From assembly GCA_903945375.1 (NCBI GenBank), contig CAJAVP010000079.1, positions 1 through 57,915 of the forward strand: DNA of 57,915 bases, given 5' to 3'. Positions 16,324 to 24,867 of this stretch are shown here, piece after piece; the stretch's first letter is position 1, and each line of letters begins with the position of its first letter. The notes under the pieces were generated by a model. That model was not told the origin of the DNA. It ran no database searches and worked only from the letters and a program-made list of their open reading frames with translations. The translations under genes and the position numbers were made by a program. The stretch is from an uncultured Methylococcaceae bacterium. GTDB lineage: Bacteria; Pseudomonadota; Gammaproteobacteria; Methylococcales; Methylomonadaceae.

Positions 16324-19300
16324 TTAATTGTTAATTTCTAAAACCCCAAACGCCACCGCTTCAGCCAATATATCCGCCTGCTGTGCCGCTTGTTCCAGTT
16401 GTGTTTTATGCTGTTGGTAATCGCGTTCCGCCGCCGCCATTTGCGAATCTTTCATGCGCTGGATTTTATCGCTGGGGTTGGCGTCGTGCTGTTCTTGCAA
16501 TAACGCCATTCTAGCCTGATGCGTCGTGGTCAACGAATCCAGACGGGCGCGGGCGTGTTGCTGCACTTGTTCGATATGCGCGGCGCGGGCATCCAGCCAG
16601 AGCCGGTAGTGGCTTTGTTCCAGCGTGTTTTCTTGCTCGTTAGTTACGGCTTGGTTGTCCTCGTCCAGCGGCTGTGCCGATTCCAGCAACGCCAGCATGT
16701 GCGCGGTCAGTTCCGGCGTGGCGGCTATCGGTTGAAAAGTGAAATCCTCTTTCAAGCCGCGTTTTTGCCAGCGGTAAATGGCATAGGCATGGCGGCCTGT
16801 AGGTAGGGTGTCGTTGCTTACTTTCAGGTTGCAGATCAGCGGCGTGGCGGGTTCTATGGACTGAGCAGCTTGTTGCGCCAGCGGGTGGTTGGGCGTGATG
16901 AATAGCAGTTCGCGTTGCTCGGCGGCGGTTTGCTGGTTAAAGGTCAATGCCAGATAGGGATCGTTGCCTTTCAGCCAGCGCATCCAAGTTTGTGCCGCTT
17001 CGCCGCTGGGTTTGAGTTTTTGAACATCGGCAAGCAATTTTTCGCGGATGTCCTGACCGAGTTGCAAGGTGGTAACGGGCTTTTGTCCCAGCGATGCGGG
17101 GATATTGGTTGCGCCCAAAGTTTGCAGGTAACGGCTGATTAAATTGGCGAGCATGGCCGGTGCCAGCCAGAAGCTTGATGCTTGTTTAATCATGTCCTCG
17201 TCGCGTTGCGGCTGATTGAGACCAAACAGTTTGCTTTGTTCTTCCTCCAGTTTGGCTTGTTCCTGTATGGCGCGGATTTCGTTATCGCTAAGTTGTTGCA
17301 AGCGTTTAGCCTGTTCTTCGGCGGTCAACTCGAAATTTTCGGCGATGTTTTTAATTTCTTGGGTCAGTCTGCCGAGAATTTCTTCGCTGCCGCCCAAAGC
17401 TTGTTGGAAGATACCGATGCGCAGCAAGCAGCGTTCGTAAATTTCGGCATCAACGGTGCCGGGCGTGATGAAGTTGTAAATGACCACGCTCTCGCTTTTT
17501 TGCCCGTAACGGTCGATACGGCCTATGCGTTGCTCGACGCGCATCGGGTTCCAGGGTAGGTCGTAATTGACCAGCGCGTCGCAGAATTGGTAATCCAAGC
17601 CTTCGCAGCCAACTTCGGACGACAGCAGTACATCTAACGCTTGCGGGTCTGTTTTCGGCTTGCTGAAACGGTCGCGTAGGACGCGGCGTTCGTCATCGGC
17701 GATTTGCCCGTTAATCAGGCCGACGCGGATGTGTTGGCGTTTAAGGTTTTCATGCAGGTATTCCCAGGTGTGGCGGAAGCAGGTGAACACCAGCAGTTTA
17801 TTGTTTGCTAGGTTTTGTTTGTCGGCTATCACTTTCATGAAGGCTTGCAGTTTTGGGTCTTCACCTTGAGTAAGCTGGTTAGCTTGCTTGATGAGGGCAT
17901 CAATTTCGGTGCGAAATTCGGCGAGGATTTGGCTTGCCGAATCCAAATTGTCTTCGTCGTCTACATCGTCCAATTCCAATTGTGACAAGTGACGGTTGAG
18001 CAAGGCTTGTAACAACGGTGCTAATCCGAACACGCAACTGGAGATTTGCCGCCGCACTGTGGACAGCAAAAATTTTAGGTTGGCGTTGCCGTGGCGAATA
18101 ACCAGCATCCGTGCCAGCAAGTTGAGTAAGTCGCGGTGTAAGGCGGCTTGTTCGGGCGTAAAGTCCACCGTGACGGTTTCCGGTTTGCGAAGGGTGAAAA
18201 AACTGCCAATGTCACGCCGACGGGTGCGATTGATGAACGGCGCGAAGGTGTAAAGTTCTTCGAGTTGTCGGATGAGTGTCAATCGGGTTTGCGGGCTGTC
18301 ATCATCGTCGAGCAACACGTCGCAGGCTTGCTGCATTCGCGGGTCGTTAACCAACACGCCGCGTCCCCAATCTGTTGCCAGCGCGTTGTCGATTTCGGCT
18401 AATGCGGTGTTTTTCCATTCGGCGGAGGCGGCGCGGGCAGCGGCAATCGCCGCGTTTAAATGCGGGTTGGGTTCTGCCATCTGTGCAAATGCTTGTTTGC
18501 TGGTGACGACATCGGGGCGTAACAGATTGAGCAGGTTGTATAAATCATGGTCACGCAATTGAATGGGCGTTGCCGACATCAACACAACCGCTTCGGCGTT
18601 GTCGCAAAAATAGCGGACGTTGCGGTGCGCCCAGGTATCGGTATTGCGGACGGCATGGGCTTCATCGACGATAACCAAATCGAATACGGGCGGCGGGTCG
18701 AGTGCCAGCAAGCCGCGTTGTTTGCCTTTGCCATGCAGAAGGTTTTCATCCAGCAATGAATACGGCACTATCGCCCGTGCATATTTTTGTGGCCACACGC
18801 CATCCAGATGGGTTTCATCAAGGCAGTAACGCAAGGCCGCGCCGTCCAAATGCTCGAAGCGTTCGTCGAAGCGTTTCATTTCCTGCTGCCATTTACGTTC
18901 GGCAACCAAAGGCTTGGGACAAATCACCAATACGGATTTTATGTCGCGCCGTGCTTGCAGTTCTTTCAAAATCAAACCGGCTTCGATGGTTTTACCCACA
19001 CCAACTTCATCAGCAATCAACATTCTGGGGCGGTCGGCTTGAATCAGCTTGAGCACCGGACGAAATTGATAGGGTACAAAGTTGATGCGGGAAGCGAACA
19101 GCGAATACAAATGCGTGGTGCCGGGGTGACGCAGTTGCAGCGCAGTCATCGCTGCGTGTAAGCTTTCTGGAGCAATAATCGTGCGTGGTAATATGGGGTT
19201 AATGGGTTCAAGTTGAGATTCGTAATACGTTGCAGTGTTGCCATCATGGAAAACTTGGTAACGGTTTTCGGGATCGCTGGGTAGGATTGCCATGATTACG

Positions 19301-19836
19301 CCCGTTTTTGCGGGTTCAGCTTTTAAACGCACAAGGTCGCAGGGATTGAATGCTGTCTGGTTAGCAACGTTTACGTTGTCTGTTTGAACTGATGCTACTT
19401 CAGCAGCGGCAAGCTTTTTTAGCAGATTTTTCTTTTCTTGGCTGACTTCTTCTAAGGTATCGGAATCTGCGCCAAAGGTTTGCAGCAGTCTTTCTATCGT
19501 GTCGATGTCGCGGTAGCAAACATCATCCGGTAAACCGCCAGCAGGTGCATGTGCCCAGCGGTTACGTATAGATTGCGCTTCTTTTAGCCAATTTCTGGCA
19601 TCTTTACTCAAATGACACTGGTTGGCAATGTCATACCAATTTTGGTCTATCACTCTAAGCAAGGCTGAAAGATCAAGCTGATCCAGCGCGTTATTGGGTA
19701 AATTTTGGGCAAATGATTGTTGCTGATAGGTGAGTTTTTCTAATACCAGTAATCGCCACCAATCAGATTCTATCTGAGGTAGCGATAGCTTAAGTAGCTT
19801 ATTCAATTGAAAATTAAGGGTGCTGAGAATGTCCAT
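16324..19836 (-). CDS. SNF2-family helicase with N-terminal Swt1-type HEPN domain
   Basis: The protein has 1170 residues from ATG 19836; an in-frame GTG at 19881 overlaps a DnaA box and lacks a ribosome binding site. Residues 1-115 match a HEPN_Swt1 domain: DWWRLLVLEKL, LDLSALLRVIDQNW, then R91-N92-xxx-H96 (RNRWAH), the RNase-type HEPN motif. A small beta-rich domain (about 160-210) precedes the SNF2 core: ADEVGVGKTIEAG near 279, VDEAHAVRN near 391, SATPIQ near 421, and QRIGRIDRYGQ in the second RecA lobe around 770-800. The last 150 residues are coiled-coil. The SNF2 core is RapA/DrmD-like. First gene of a four-gene operon; translocation on DNA coupled to HEPN RNase activity is inference. 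Confidence 0.88.
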   Translation of the reverse strand: MDILSTLNFQLNKLLKLSLPQIESDWWRLLVLEKLTYQQQSFAQNLPNNALDQLDLSALLRVIDQNWYDIANQCHLSKDARNWLKEAQSIRNRWAHAPAGGLPDDVCYRDIDTIERLLQTFGADSDTLEEVSQEKKNLLKKLAAAEVASVQTDNVNVANQTAFNPCDLVRLKAEPAKTGVIMAILPSDPENRYQVFHDGNTATYYESQLEPINPILPRTIIAPESLHAAMTALQLRHPGTTHLYSLFASRINFVPYQFRPVLKLIQADRPRMLIADEVGVGKTIEAGLILKELQARRDIKSVLVICPKPLVAERKWQQEMKRFDERFEHLDGAALRYCLDETHLDGVWPQKYARAIVPYSLLDENLLHGKGKQRGLLALDPPPVFDLVIVDEAHAVRNTDTWAHRNVRYFCDNAEAVVLMSATPIQLRDHDLYNLLNLLRPDVVTSKQAFAQMAEPNPHLNAAIAAARAASAEWKNTALAEIDNALATDWGRGVLVNDPRMQQACDVLLDDDDSPQTRLTLIRQLEELYTFAPFINRTRRRDIGSFFTLRKPETVTVDFTPEQAALHRDLLNLLARMLVIRHGNANLKFLLSTVRRQISSCVFGLAPLLQALLNRHLSQLELDDVDDEDNLDSASQILAEFRTEIDALIKQANQLTQGEDPKLQAFMKVIADKQNLANNKLLVFTCFRHTWEYLHENLKRQHIRVGLINGQIADDERRVLRDRFSKPKTDPQALDVLLSSEVGCEGLDYQFCDALVNYDLPWNPMRVEQRIGRIDRYGQKSESVVIYNFITPGTVDAEIYERCLLRIGIFQQALGGSEEILGRLTQEIKNIAENFELTAEEQAKRLQQLSDNEIRAIQEQAKLEEEQSKLFGLNQPQRDEDMIKQASSFWLAPAMLANLISRYLQTLGATNIPASLGQKPVTTLQLGQDIREKLLADVQKLKPSGEAAQTWMRWLKGNDPYLALTFNQQTAAEQRELLFITPNHPLAQQAAQSIEPATPLICNLKVSNDTLPTGRHAYAIYRWQKRGLKEDFTFQPIAATPELTAHMLALLESAQPLDEDNQAVTNEQENTLEQSHYRLWLDARAAHIEQVQQHARARLDSLTTTHQARMALLQEQHDANPSDKIQRMKDSQMAAAERDYQQHKTQLEQAAQQADILAEAVAFGVLEINN

Positions 19837-19873
19837 GTTTATCAATAAGCAAAGGGTTGGATTAATGAATAGC

Positions 19874-20073
19874 TTATCCACACAAGCTGTGGATAACTTT
19901 GTGCATAATATTGGTATAACGCCTTTAAGTTATGGAATTTCTTAAGGGTTTGTTAAATTGCAGTATTTTTATACAAAATACTTTGTTTTATTTATCAGTT
20001 AGTTATTGTTTTTTGATGGTGTTTTTGACGTGCAATGTAAAAAACATAGCAATTAAATAAACTTTGTGTATAA
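19874..20073. other. DnaA-box cluster with IHF site: candidate origin or DnaA-binding locus
   Basis: Four exact matches to the DnaA box TTATNCACA lie in 200 bases: TTATCCACA at 19874-19882, and in the opposite orientation TGTGGATAA (19888-19896), TGTGCATAA (19900-19908) and TGTGTATAA (20065-20073). Between them is an AT-rich stretch (19946-20020) and TATCAGTTAGTTA (19993-20005), which fits the IHF consensus WATCARNNNNTTR at every fixed position. No dnaA, dnaN or gidA gene is nearby, so it may be a relocated oriC, a DnaA-titration site, a replication origin of an integrated element, or a DnaA-controlled promoter for the operon starting at 19836. Confidence 0.5.
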
Positions 20074-20154
20074 GCGATTTTGAAACAATCGCCATCAGGC
20101 GGTGTATGCTATGGCTTATTGCTCTTCAATTGAATCCACGAATCGGTTATCGCG

Positions 20155-20643
20155 ATGTTTATTTTACTGAGTCTTATCTTGTGTTACTTGATACAAAGTG
20201 CGAGCCCTATGTTAACGTTGCTGATTAATCCCAGCATCGGCTACGTGAGTATTGGCTTGGCTATTTTCTGTCTGATCGGTTCAATTCGCTTTAAGCAATG
20301 GCTTAGACTCTGGGTTGATGGTTTTGCTAGTTGCGTTTTAGTGGGCTGGTTTATTTATTGGCAACCGGTATTTAAAGACGACTCGCCGGTTTTTTTCTAT
20401 TTTTCGTTGTATTTTGCCATTATGGCGGCATTGCTGGACTTGCTGTTTGGCAATTCATCTGAAAATCTGGACGAACACAGTCGGCATTTACTGCAATCGC
20501 TGGCTAGACACCCATTCGCCCAAGCTTGGTTTCTGATGTTAGCGGTCTTGGGTAGTCTGTTAACGATTGAACATTATTTGCTCTTGCCCGTCATGTTGAC
20601 CTTGCTTTGGCTACGCTTGGCATTAAACCGTTTTATTGTTTAA
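20155..20643 (+). CDS. Hypothetical integral membrane protein
   Basis: A 162-residue, very hydrophobic protein with four or five predicted membrane segments (about 5-22, 28-44, 50-70, 80-98 and 122-155). A charged loop, NSSENLDEHSRHLLQSLARH, lies near 100-120. No family recognised. The C-terminus is nine bases from the convergent carboxypeptidase stop. Its start lies at the right flank of the DnaA-box region. Confidence 0.75.
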   Translation: MFILLSLILCYLIQSASPMLTLLINPSIGYVSIGLAIFCLIGSIRFKQWLRLWVDGFASCVLVGWFIYWQPVFKDDSPVFFYFSLYFAIMAALLDLLFGNSSENLDEHSRHLLQSLARHPFAQAWFLMLAVLGSLLTIEHYLLLPVMLTLLWLRLALNRFIV

Positions 20644-20651
20644 AACATGGC

Positions 20652-21683
20652 TCAGGCGCGGCTTCTACGGTAACGTGTTCTATTGGGCTTTGCCTTTGAG
20701 GCCTGTTTGTTTCGGCTCAACTGCTTTTTGCTTTTTAGGCTGACATGGGATGTGGGAGCATTTTTTTTCACGCTATGGCTTACATAAGAGTGGTTTGGCG
20801 CATCTTTGCCACAACCCAGTTGATAAGGCGCGATGCCTGTTGATTTACTGGGTAATGTGGTGATGAACTTATCAGAATAATTCTCGGCATTGTGACCAAA
20901 GCCGTCATTCATCATTTTTACCATCAGTTGGTAGCGCTCTGGGCTAGACATGCCACCTAACACAACACCCATCAAATGTTTACCATTTTGCTGAGCGGAT
21001 GACATTAAGTTGTAGCCAGACCCACAGGTAAAACCGGTTTTCATCCCTTCTGCGCCGTCATAACTCGCGGTAAATTTATTTATTCCGCGCAATTCTTGCC
21101 CTTTGAAATAAAAACTGTGGGCGGCAAAATAAGGATAATATGCAGGGAAATCACGGCGTATGCGCCACGCCAATAAGCCCAAATCGCGTGCGGTGGTGAC
21201 TTGCCATTGATGGGGAAGTCCGGTGGCATTCATAAAATGACTATCAAACATGCCCAGTGCGTGAGCCTTTGCGGTCATTTTTGCGGCAAAGTTTTCTTCA
21301 TTACCGCCCAAGTGTTCTGCAATTACCACAGTGGCGTCATTGGCGGAGCGAGTAATAATCGCCAAAATAGCATCTTGTACGGTGAGTCGTTCACCGGCTC
21401 GCAAGCCAAGCTTGCTGGTCGGCTGTCGTGCAGCATAATGCGAAACTGGCATACTGTCATGTAGGTCAATTTGTTTTTGGCTCAGCGCACTAAACGTCAT
21501 GTACAAAGTCATCACTTTAGTTAAAGAGGCCGGATACCAAGAATGCGTGGCTTCTTGCTCATGCAATATTTTGCCGCTGTCTGCTTCAATTAAGATAGCC
21601 GCATGACGGGCATAACTGAAATCAGAAATTAGTAGTGTGTACAACGATAATAACAGCAGTAGAGCAGATTTAAATGAGTTCAT
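20652..21683 (-). CDS. D-alanyl-D-alanine carboxypeptidase (PBP5/6/7-type)
   Basis: A 343-residue periplasmic serine peptidase (S11) that trims the terminal D-Ala of peptidoglycan stem peptides. A signal peptide covers about 1-25 (ends SYA). The three active-site motifs are SLTK (SxxK) in PASLTKVMT, SAN (SxN) in TRSANDATVV, and KTG in MKTGFTCGSGYN. It is shorter than DacA (about 400): the beta-sandwich domain and membrane-anchoring amphipathic helix are absent. A very basic Lys/Arg tail (KKQLSRNKQASKAKPNRTRY) replaces them, which might hold the enzyme to anionic polymer or membrane. Confidence 0.92.
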   Translation of the reverse strand: MNSFKSALLLLLSLYTLLISDFSYARHAAILIEADSGKILHEQEATHSWYPASLTKVMTLYMTFSALSQKQIDLHDSMPVSHYAARQPTSKLGLRAGERLTVQDAILAIITRSANDATVVIAEHLGGNEENFAAKMTAKAHALGMFDSHFMNATGLPHQWQVTTARDLGLLAWRIRRDFPAYYPYFAAHSFYFKGQELRGINKFTASYDGAEGMKTGFTCGSGYNLMSSAQQNGKHLMGVVLGGMSSPERYQLMVKMMNDGFGHNAENYSDKFITTLPSKSTGIAPYQLGCGKDAPNHSYVSHSVKKNAPTSHVSLKSKKQLSRNKQASKAKPNRTRYRRSRA

Positions 21684-21866
21684 AGGTTATGATGAAGGTG
21701 AATGAAAGCGTAAAGACGTGTTGTCAGACAAACCGGAGAGTTAATGTTATGGCGGCTAATTATAGTCGCGATTATGCCAGATTACCGTGAAGCTTTCTGT
21801 TCTCGCTTGAAGAAGTGTTTCTCATGCGCTACATTTTAATCACAATCTATTGTTAGGAGAAATAAA

Positions 21867-22568
21867 ATGGCTACGTTTACGGTTACTGGAGAAATTGATC
21901 CGTTTTTACATGTCAGTCTCAAGCGGGGTGAAAAAATCTATTGTGAATCGAATGCAATGGTCATGATGGAAAACACCCTAGAGCTTAAGGGAAGAATGAC
22001 CGGCGGTTTGGGAAGCGCCTTAATGCGCCGTTTTGCTAATGGTGAGTCTTTTTTTCAGCAACATATCGAAGCAAGCGGTGGTGATGGTGATTGTTTGCTT
22101 TCACCCGCGTTGCCAGGGGCTATTGAAGTGCTGGATGTTGGGGCTTGTTCTTATATGATTACTGATGGTGCATTTGTTGCTGCGGAAAGCGGCGTTAATT
22201 TAAATGTTCGTACTCAGGGTGTTGGCTCGGCGTTGTTTGGGCAAACAGGCGGTTTTTTCATTTGTGAAGCAACGGGTTCCGGTCAATTAGCGGTGTCGGG
22301 GTTTGGATCTAGTTTTGCTTTGGATGTGATGCCAGGCAAAGCTATTACGATTGATAACGCACATGTCGTTGCGTGGGATAGTCGTTTACACCATGAAATT
22401 TCTGTTGCCACTCAAGGCGGCGGTTTTTTAGGGCAATTGGTCAATAGTGTCACCAGCGGCGAGGGTATGGTTTTGAAATTTTCAGGTCAGGGAAAAGTGA
22501 TTATTTGCTCGCGTAACCGTGAAAACTTTGCCTCATGGCTAATCAAACTTATGCCTGGTAATAATTAA
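21867..22568 (+). CDS. TIGR00266 / AIM24 family protein
   Basis: A 233-residue beta-rich protein of the AIM24 (TIGR00266, formerly DUF124) family. Characteristic features are the glycine-rich core (RMTGGLGSALMRRFANGESFF), SPALPGAIEVLDV and GGGFLGQLVNSVTSGEG. A strong ribosome binding site TTAGGAGAA precedes the ATG. The family is widespread with no settled biochemical function; the yeast relative AIM24 affects mitochondrial membrane organisation. It stands alone between a divergent carboxypeptidase and a convergent SIS-domain gene. Confidence 0.9.
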   Translation: MATFTVTGEIDPFLHVSLKRGEKIYCESNAMVMMENTLELKGRMTGGLGSALMRRFANGESFFQQHIEASGGDGDCLLSPALPGAIEVLDVGACSYMITDGAFVAAESGVNLNVRTQGVGSALFGQTGGFFICEATGSGQLAVSGFGSSFALDVMPGKAITIDNAHVVAWDSRLHHEISVATQGGGFLGQLVNSVTSGEGMVLKFSGQGKVIICSRNRENFASWLIKLMPGNN

Positions 22569-22586
22569 TTGCCAGATAACAAAAGA

Positions 22587-22682
22587 AAGCCTCGGCGCTT
22601 GGAGACGCGCCGAGGCTTAGGGAGAAATCAGCCGTAAGATAAAGGGGAAGGCACGGCTGATTGTTCGCCGTGGAAGACGAAC
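22587..22682. ncRNA. Structured intergenic segment: three consecutive hairpins
   Basis: Between convergent genes, three inverted repeats follow one another: a perfect 12-bp stem (AAGCCTCGGCGC at 22587-22598 with 22607-22618), TCAGCCGT (22628-22635) with 22653-22660, and GTTCG (22663-22667) with CGAAC (22678-22682). None is followed by a T-tract, so a simple terminator is not a full explanation. It may be a structured RNA, a 3' stabilising element of the upstream mRNA, or a palindromic repeat. No known RNA family recognised. Confidence 0.3.
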
Positions 22683-22722
22683 GGGCTTGTGACTCGGTGA
22701 CTTTAGAAAAGTTCCAGTCAAG

Positions 22723-23307
22723 TTAACCAAAAAGTTGGTGATCAATTAAATCGCACAAGCAATGCGTTACCATGACATGAATTTCTTGGATATGGCTGCT
22801 AGACATGGACGGTACGCGAATTTCAATGTCCGTTTCGTCAAGTAAAGGTGAAATCATGCCACCATTATTGCCTGTCAACGCAATAACCGAGATGTCCTTG
22901 TCGTGCGCCGCATTAATCGTTTTAGCGATATTATTGGAATGTTTGCCGTCCGTATAGACGATTAAAATATCGCCACTTTGACCTAATGCCCGAAGTTGTT
23001 TGGCAAAAACTTCGTCAAAATGGTAGTGATTAGCAATGGCTGTCAGCGTGACTGCATCGGTGTTTAAGGCAATGACAGGCAAGGCGGGGCGATTTATCTC
23101 ATATTGGTTAAGCATCGCCGCTGCAAGTAATTGTACAGTGGTCGCAGACGCGCCATTTCCGCAAGCAAGAATTTTTTTATCATTTAATAACGCGGCAACC
23201 AGTCGATTAGAGGCGTATTCAATTAATTCGCAAAGCCCATTCATAGTTTCCTGCTGGGTTTGAATGCTATCGGAAAAATGATTAATAATTCTATCTTGTA
23301 AGTCCAT
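22723..23307 (-). CDS. diaA: SIS-domain protein, DiaA / GmhA-like
   Basis: A 194-residue SIS (sugar isomerase) protein. KILACGNGASATTVQLLAA is the phosphosugar-binding loop, ILIVYTDGKHSNNI the second motif, and SSHIQEIHVMVTHCLCDLID the C-terminal helix shared by DiaA and phosphoheptose isomerase. The yraN neighbour, 26 bases upstream, matches the E. coli yraN-diaA arrangement, which favours DiaA, a DnaA-binding stimulator of replication initiation. GmhA (heptose synthesis) cannot be excluded from sequence alone. The relation to the nearby DnaA boxes is only positional. Confidence 0.8.
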   Translation of the reverse strand: MDLQDRIINHFSDSIQTQQETMNGLCELIEYASNRLVAALLNDKKILACGNGASATTVQLLAAAMLNQYEINRPALPVIALNTDAVTLTAIANHYHFDEVFAKQLRALGQSGDILIVYTDGKHSNNIAKTINAAHDKDISVIALTGNNGGMISPLLDETDIEIRVPSMSSSHIQEIHVMVTHCLCDLIDHQLFG

Positions 23308-23333
23308 AAGTCATATTTTTTAAGTGTTTGAGA

Positions 23334-23699
23334 TTAAAAAGCGTTTTTGATCCAATTGAGCTTGCCGTCCCCTGAGATAGCCACGACATCAAAACGAATG
23401 GGACAATCAGTTTTATGAGTAGCTAAATAGAGTTGCGTTGCCGCAATGAGCTTGGCTTGCTTGGCGGCAGTAACACTTTCCTCCGCGCTGCCATAACGGT
23501 CAGATTGTCGGTATCTCACTTCAATAATGACCAATGTTCTCGCCTCTCGCATGATTAAATCTAGCTCTCCCTGTTTGCATCGAAAATTTCGCGCTACGGG
23601 TTGGAGGCCAGCATCGAGTAAATAACGGTGCGCCTGCTCTTCAGCCTCTTCGCCACGACTTAAATGCGCGGCTTTCGTTTTTTTATTGAATAGCATCAT
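23334..23699 (-). CDS. yraN: YraN family (UPF0102) nuclease-like protein
   Basis: A 121-residue protein with the UPF0102 signature: SRGEEAEEQAHRYLLDAGLQ, FRCKQGELDLIMREARTLVI and IEVRYRQSDRYGSAEESVT. The D-x(n)-E-x-R/K pattern (GELDLI, VIIEVRYR) is a PD-(D/E)XK/Holliday-junction-resolvase-like core, with R in the usual K position. Function is unproven. It is divergent from rsmI across 167 bases and upstream of diaA, a conserved gammaproteobacterial block. Confidence 0.93.
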   Translation of the reverse strand: MMLFNKKTKAAHLSRGEEAEEQAHRYLLDAGLQPVARNFRCKQGELDLIMREARTLVIIEVRYRQSDRYGSAEESVTAAKQAKLIAATQLYLATHKTDCPIRFDVVAISGDGKLNWIKNAF

Positions 23700-23866
23700 T
23701 TACGGTCTTTGAAATTTAAGTGATTATGGGATACTTGGGGTTACCCGCCGACTTATAAGCCACGCTTATCATGATTTCAGTCACTCGTCATGCCGATCTA
23801 CCGATGGGGCATAACCAGGAATGAGGTATCCTGCAACAGATAAACTTAACCATTAGGAGCATCAGG

Positions 23867-24760
23867 ATGAACAATGAACCCGGCAAATTATACGTTGTTG
23901 CCACGCCAATAGGTAATTTAGCGGATTTTAGTTTTAGGGCGATTGAAACATTAAAGCAAGTCGATTTTATAGCTGCCGAAGATACGCGCCATATTAAAAT
24001 GCTATTACAGCATTATGGTATTCATAATCGTGTGGTTTCCTTGCATCAACATAATGAAGAACACGCCGCTGTCGGCATTATTGAAAAGTTACGCGAAGGG
24101 CAATCTATCGCCTTGGTTTCTGATGCTGGTACGCCTTTATTGAGTGATCCGGGGATGCCATTGGTCAAACAAGCGAAGGAGGCTGGATTGACGGTTGTGC
24201 CGATTCCGGGTGCATGTGCATTGATTGCGGCGTTGTCTGCTGCGGGTTTACCCGTCAGTCCATTTTATTTTGCCGGTTTTTCACCGAGAACCTCATCCGC
24301 GCGAAAAGCTTTTTTTACGCAACAGGCATTAAATCCGACGACTTGGCTGTTTTATGAGTCCAGTCATCGCATACTGGCCTCTTTACAGGATATGGCTGAG
24401 GTTTTGCCATTAAATCGTGAAATTGTTATTGCCAGAGAAATCACCAAGCTGCATGAAACGATTGTCAAAATGACCTTGGGTCAACTGTTGGAACGGGTCA
24501 GTCAAGATGAGAATATGCGAAAAGGTGAGTTTGTGGTCATTGTTAGTGGTGCGATTATCGATAAATCGGAATCCGTTTTAACCTCTGAGCAAGCATCAAT
24601 ATTACTCACTTTATTGAAAGAATGTTCAATAAAAACGGCGGTGGCTATTGCGACAGAAATTACTGGAGCGAGAAAAAAACTGCTTTATCAAGCCGCGTTG
24701 GGCTTAGTGGAGCAACATGGATTAAATAACAAAAGCAAAGCATCTGATAGCCATGATTGA
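23867..24760 (+). CDS. rsmI: 16S rRNA (cytidine(1402)-2'-O)-methyltransferase
   Basis: RsmI 2'-O-methylates C1402 in the 16S rRNA decoding centre. The protein has 297 residues, near E. coli's 286. The tetrapyrrole-methylase fold is clear: LYVVATPIGNLADFSFRA at the start, AAEDTRHIKMLL, ALVSDAGTPLLSDPGMPLV, IPGACALIAALSAAGLP and FYESSHRILASL. A ribosome binding site TAGGAG is placed well before ATG. It diverges from yraN-diaA. The usual lpoA neighbour is missing. Confidence 0.96.
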   Translation: MNNEPGKLYVVATPIGNLADFSFRAIETLKQVDFIAAEDTRHIKMLLQHYGIHNRVVSLHQHNEEHAAVGIIEKLREGQSIALVSDAGTPLLSDPGMPLVKQAKEAGLTVVPIPGACALIAALSAAGLPVSPFYFAGFSPRTSSARKAFFTQQALNPTTWLFYESSHRILASLQDMAEVLPLNREIVIAREITKLHETIVKMTLGQLLERVSQDENMRKGEFVVIVSGAIIDKSESVLTSEQASILLTLLKECSIKTAVAIATEITGARKKLLYQAALGLVEQHGLNNKSKASDSHD

Positions 24761-24867
24761 CTATTTTTTTTACGCTGTTATAGCGTTGATGACTTACGCT
24801 TATTTCTGTGCTTGTGCGGCATGAATCACGCACAGCCAGCCATTCTTTTATACTGAGGTACTTTGCT

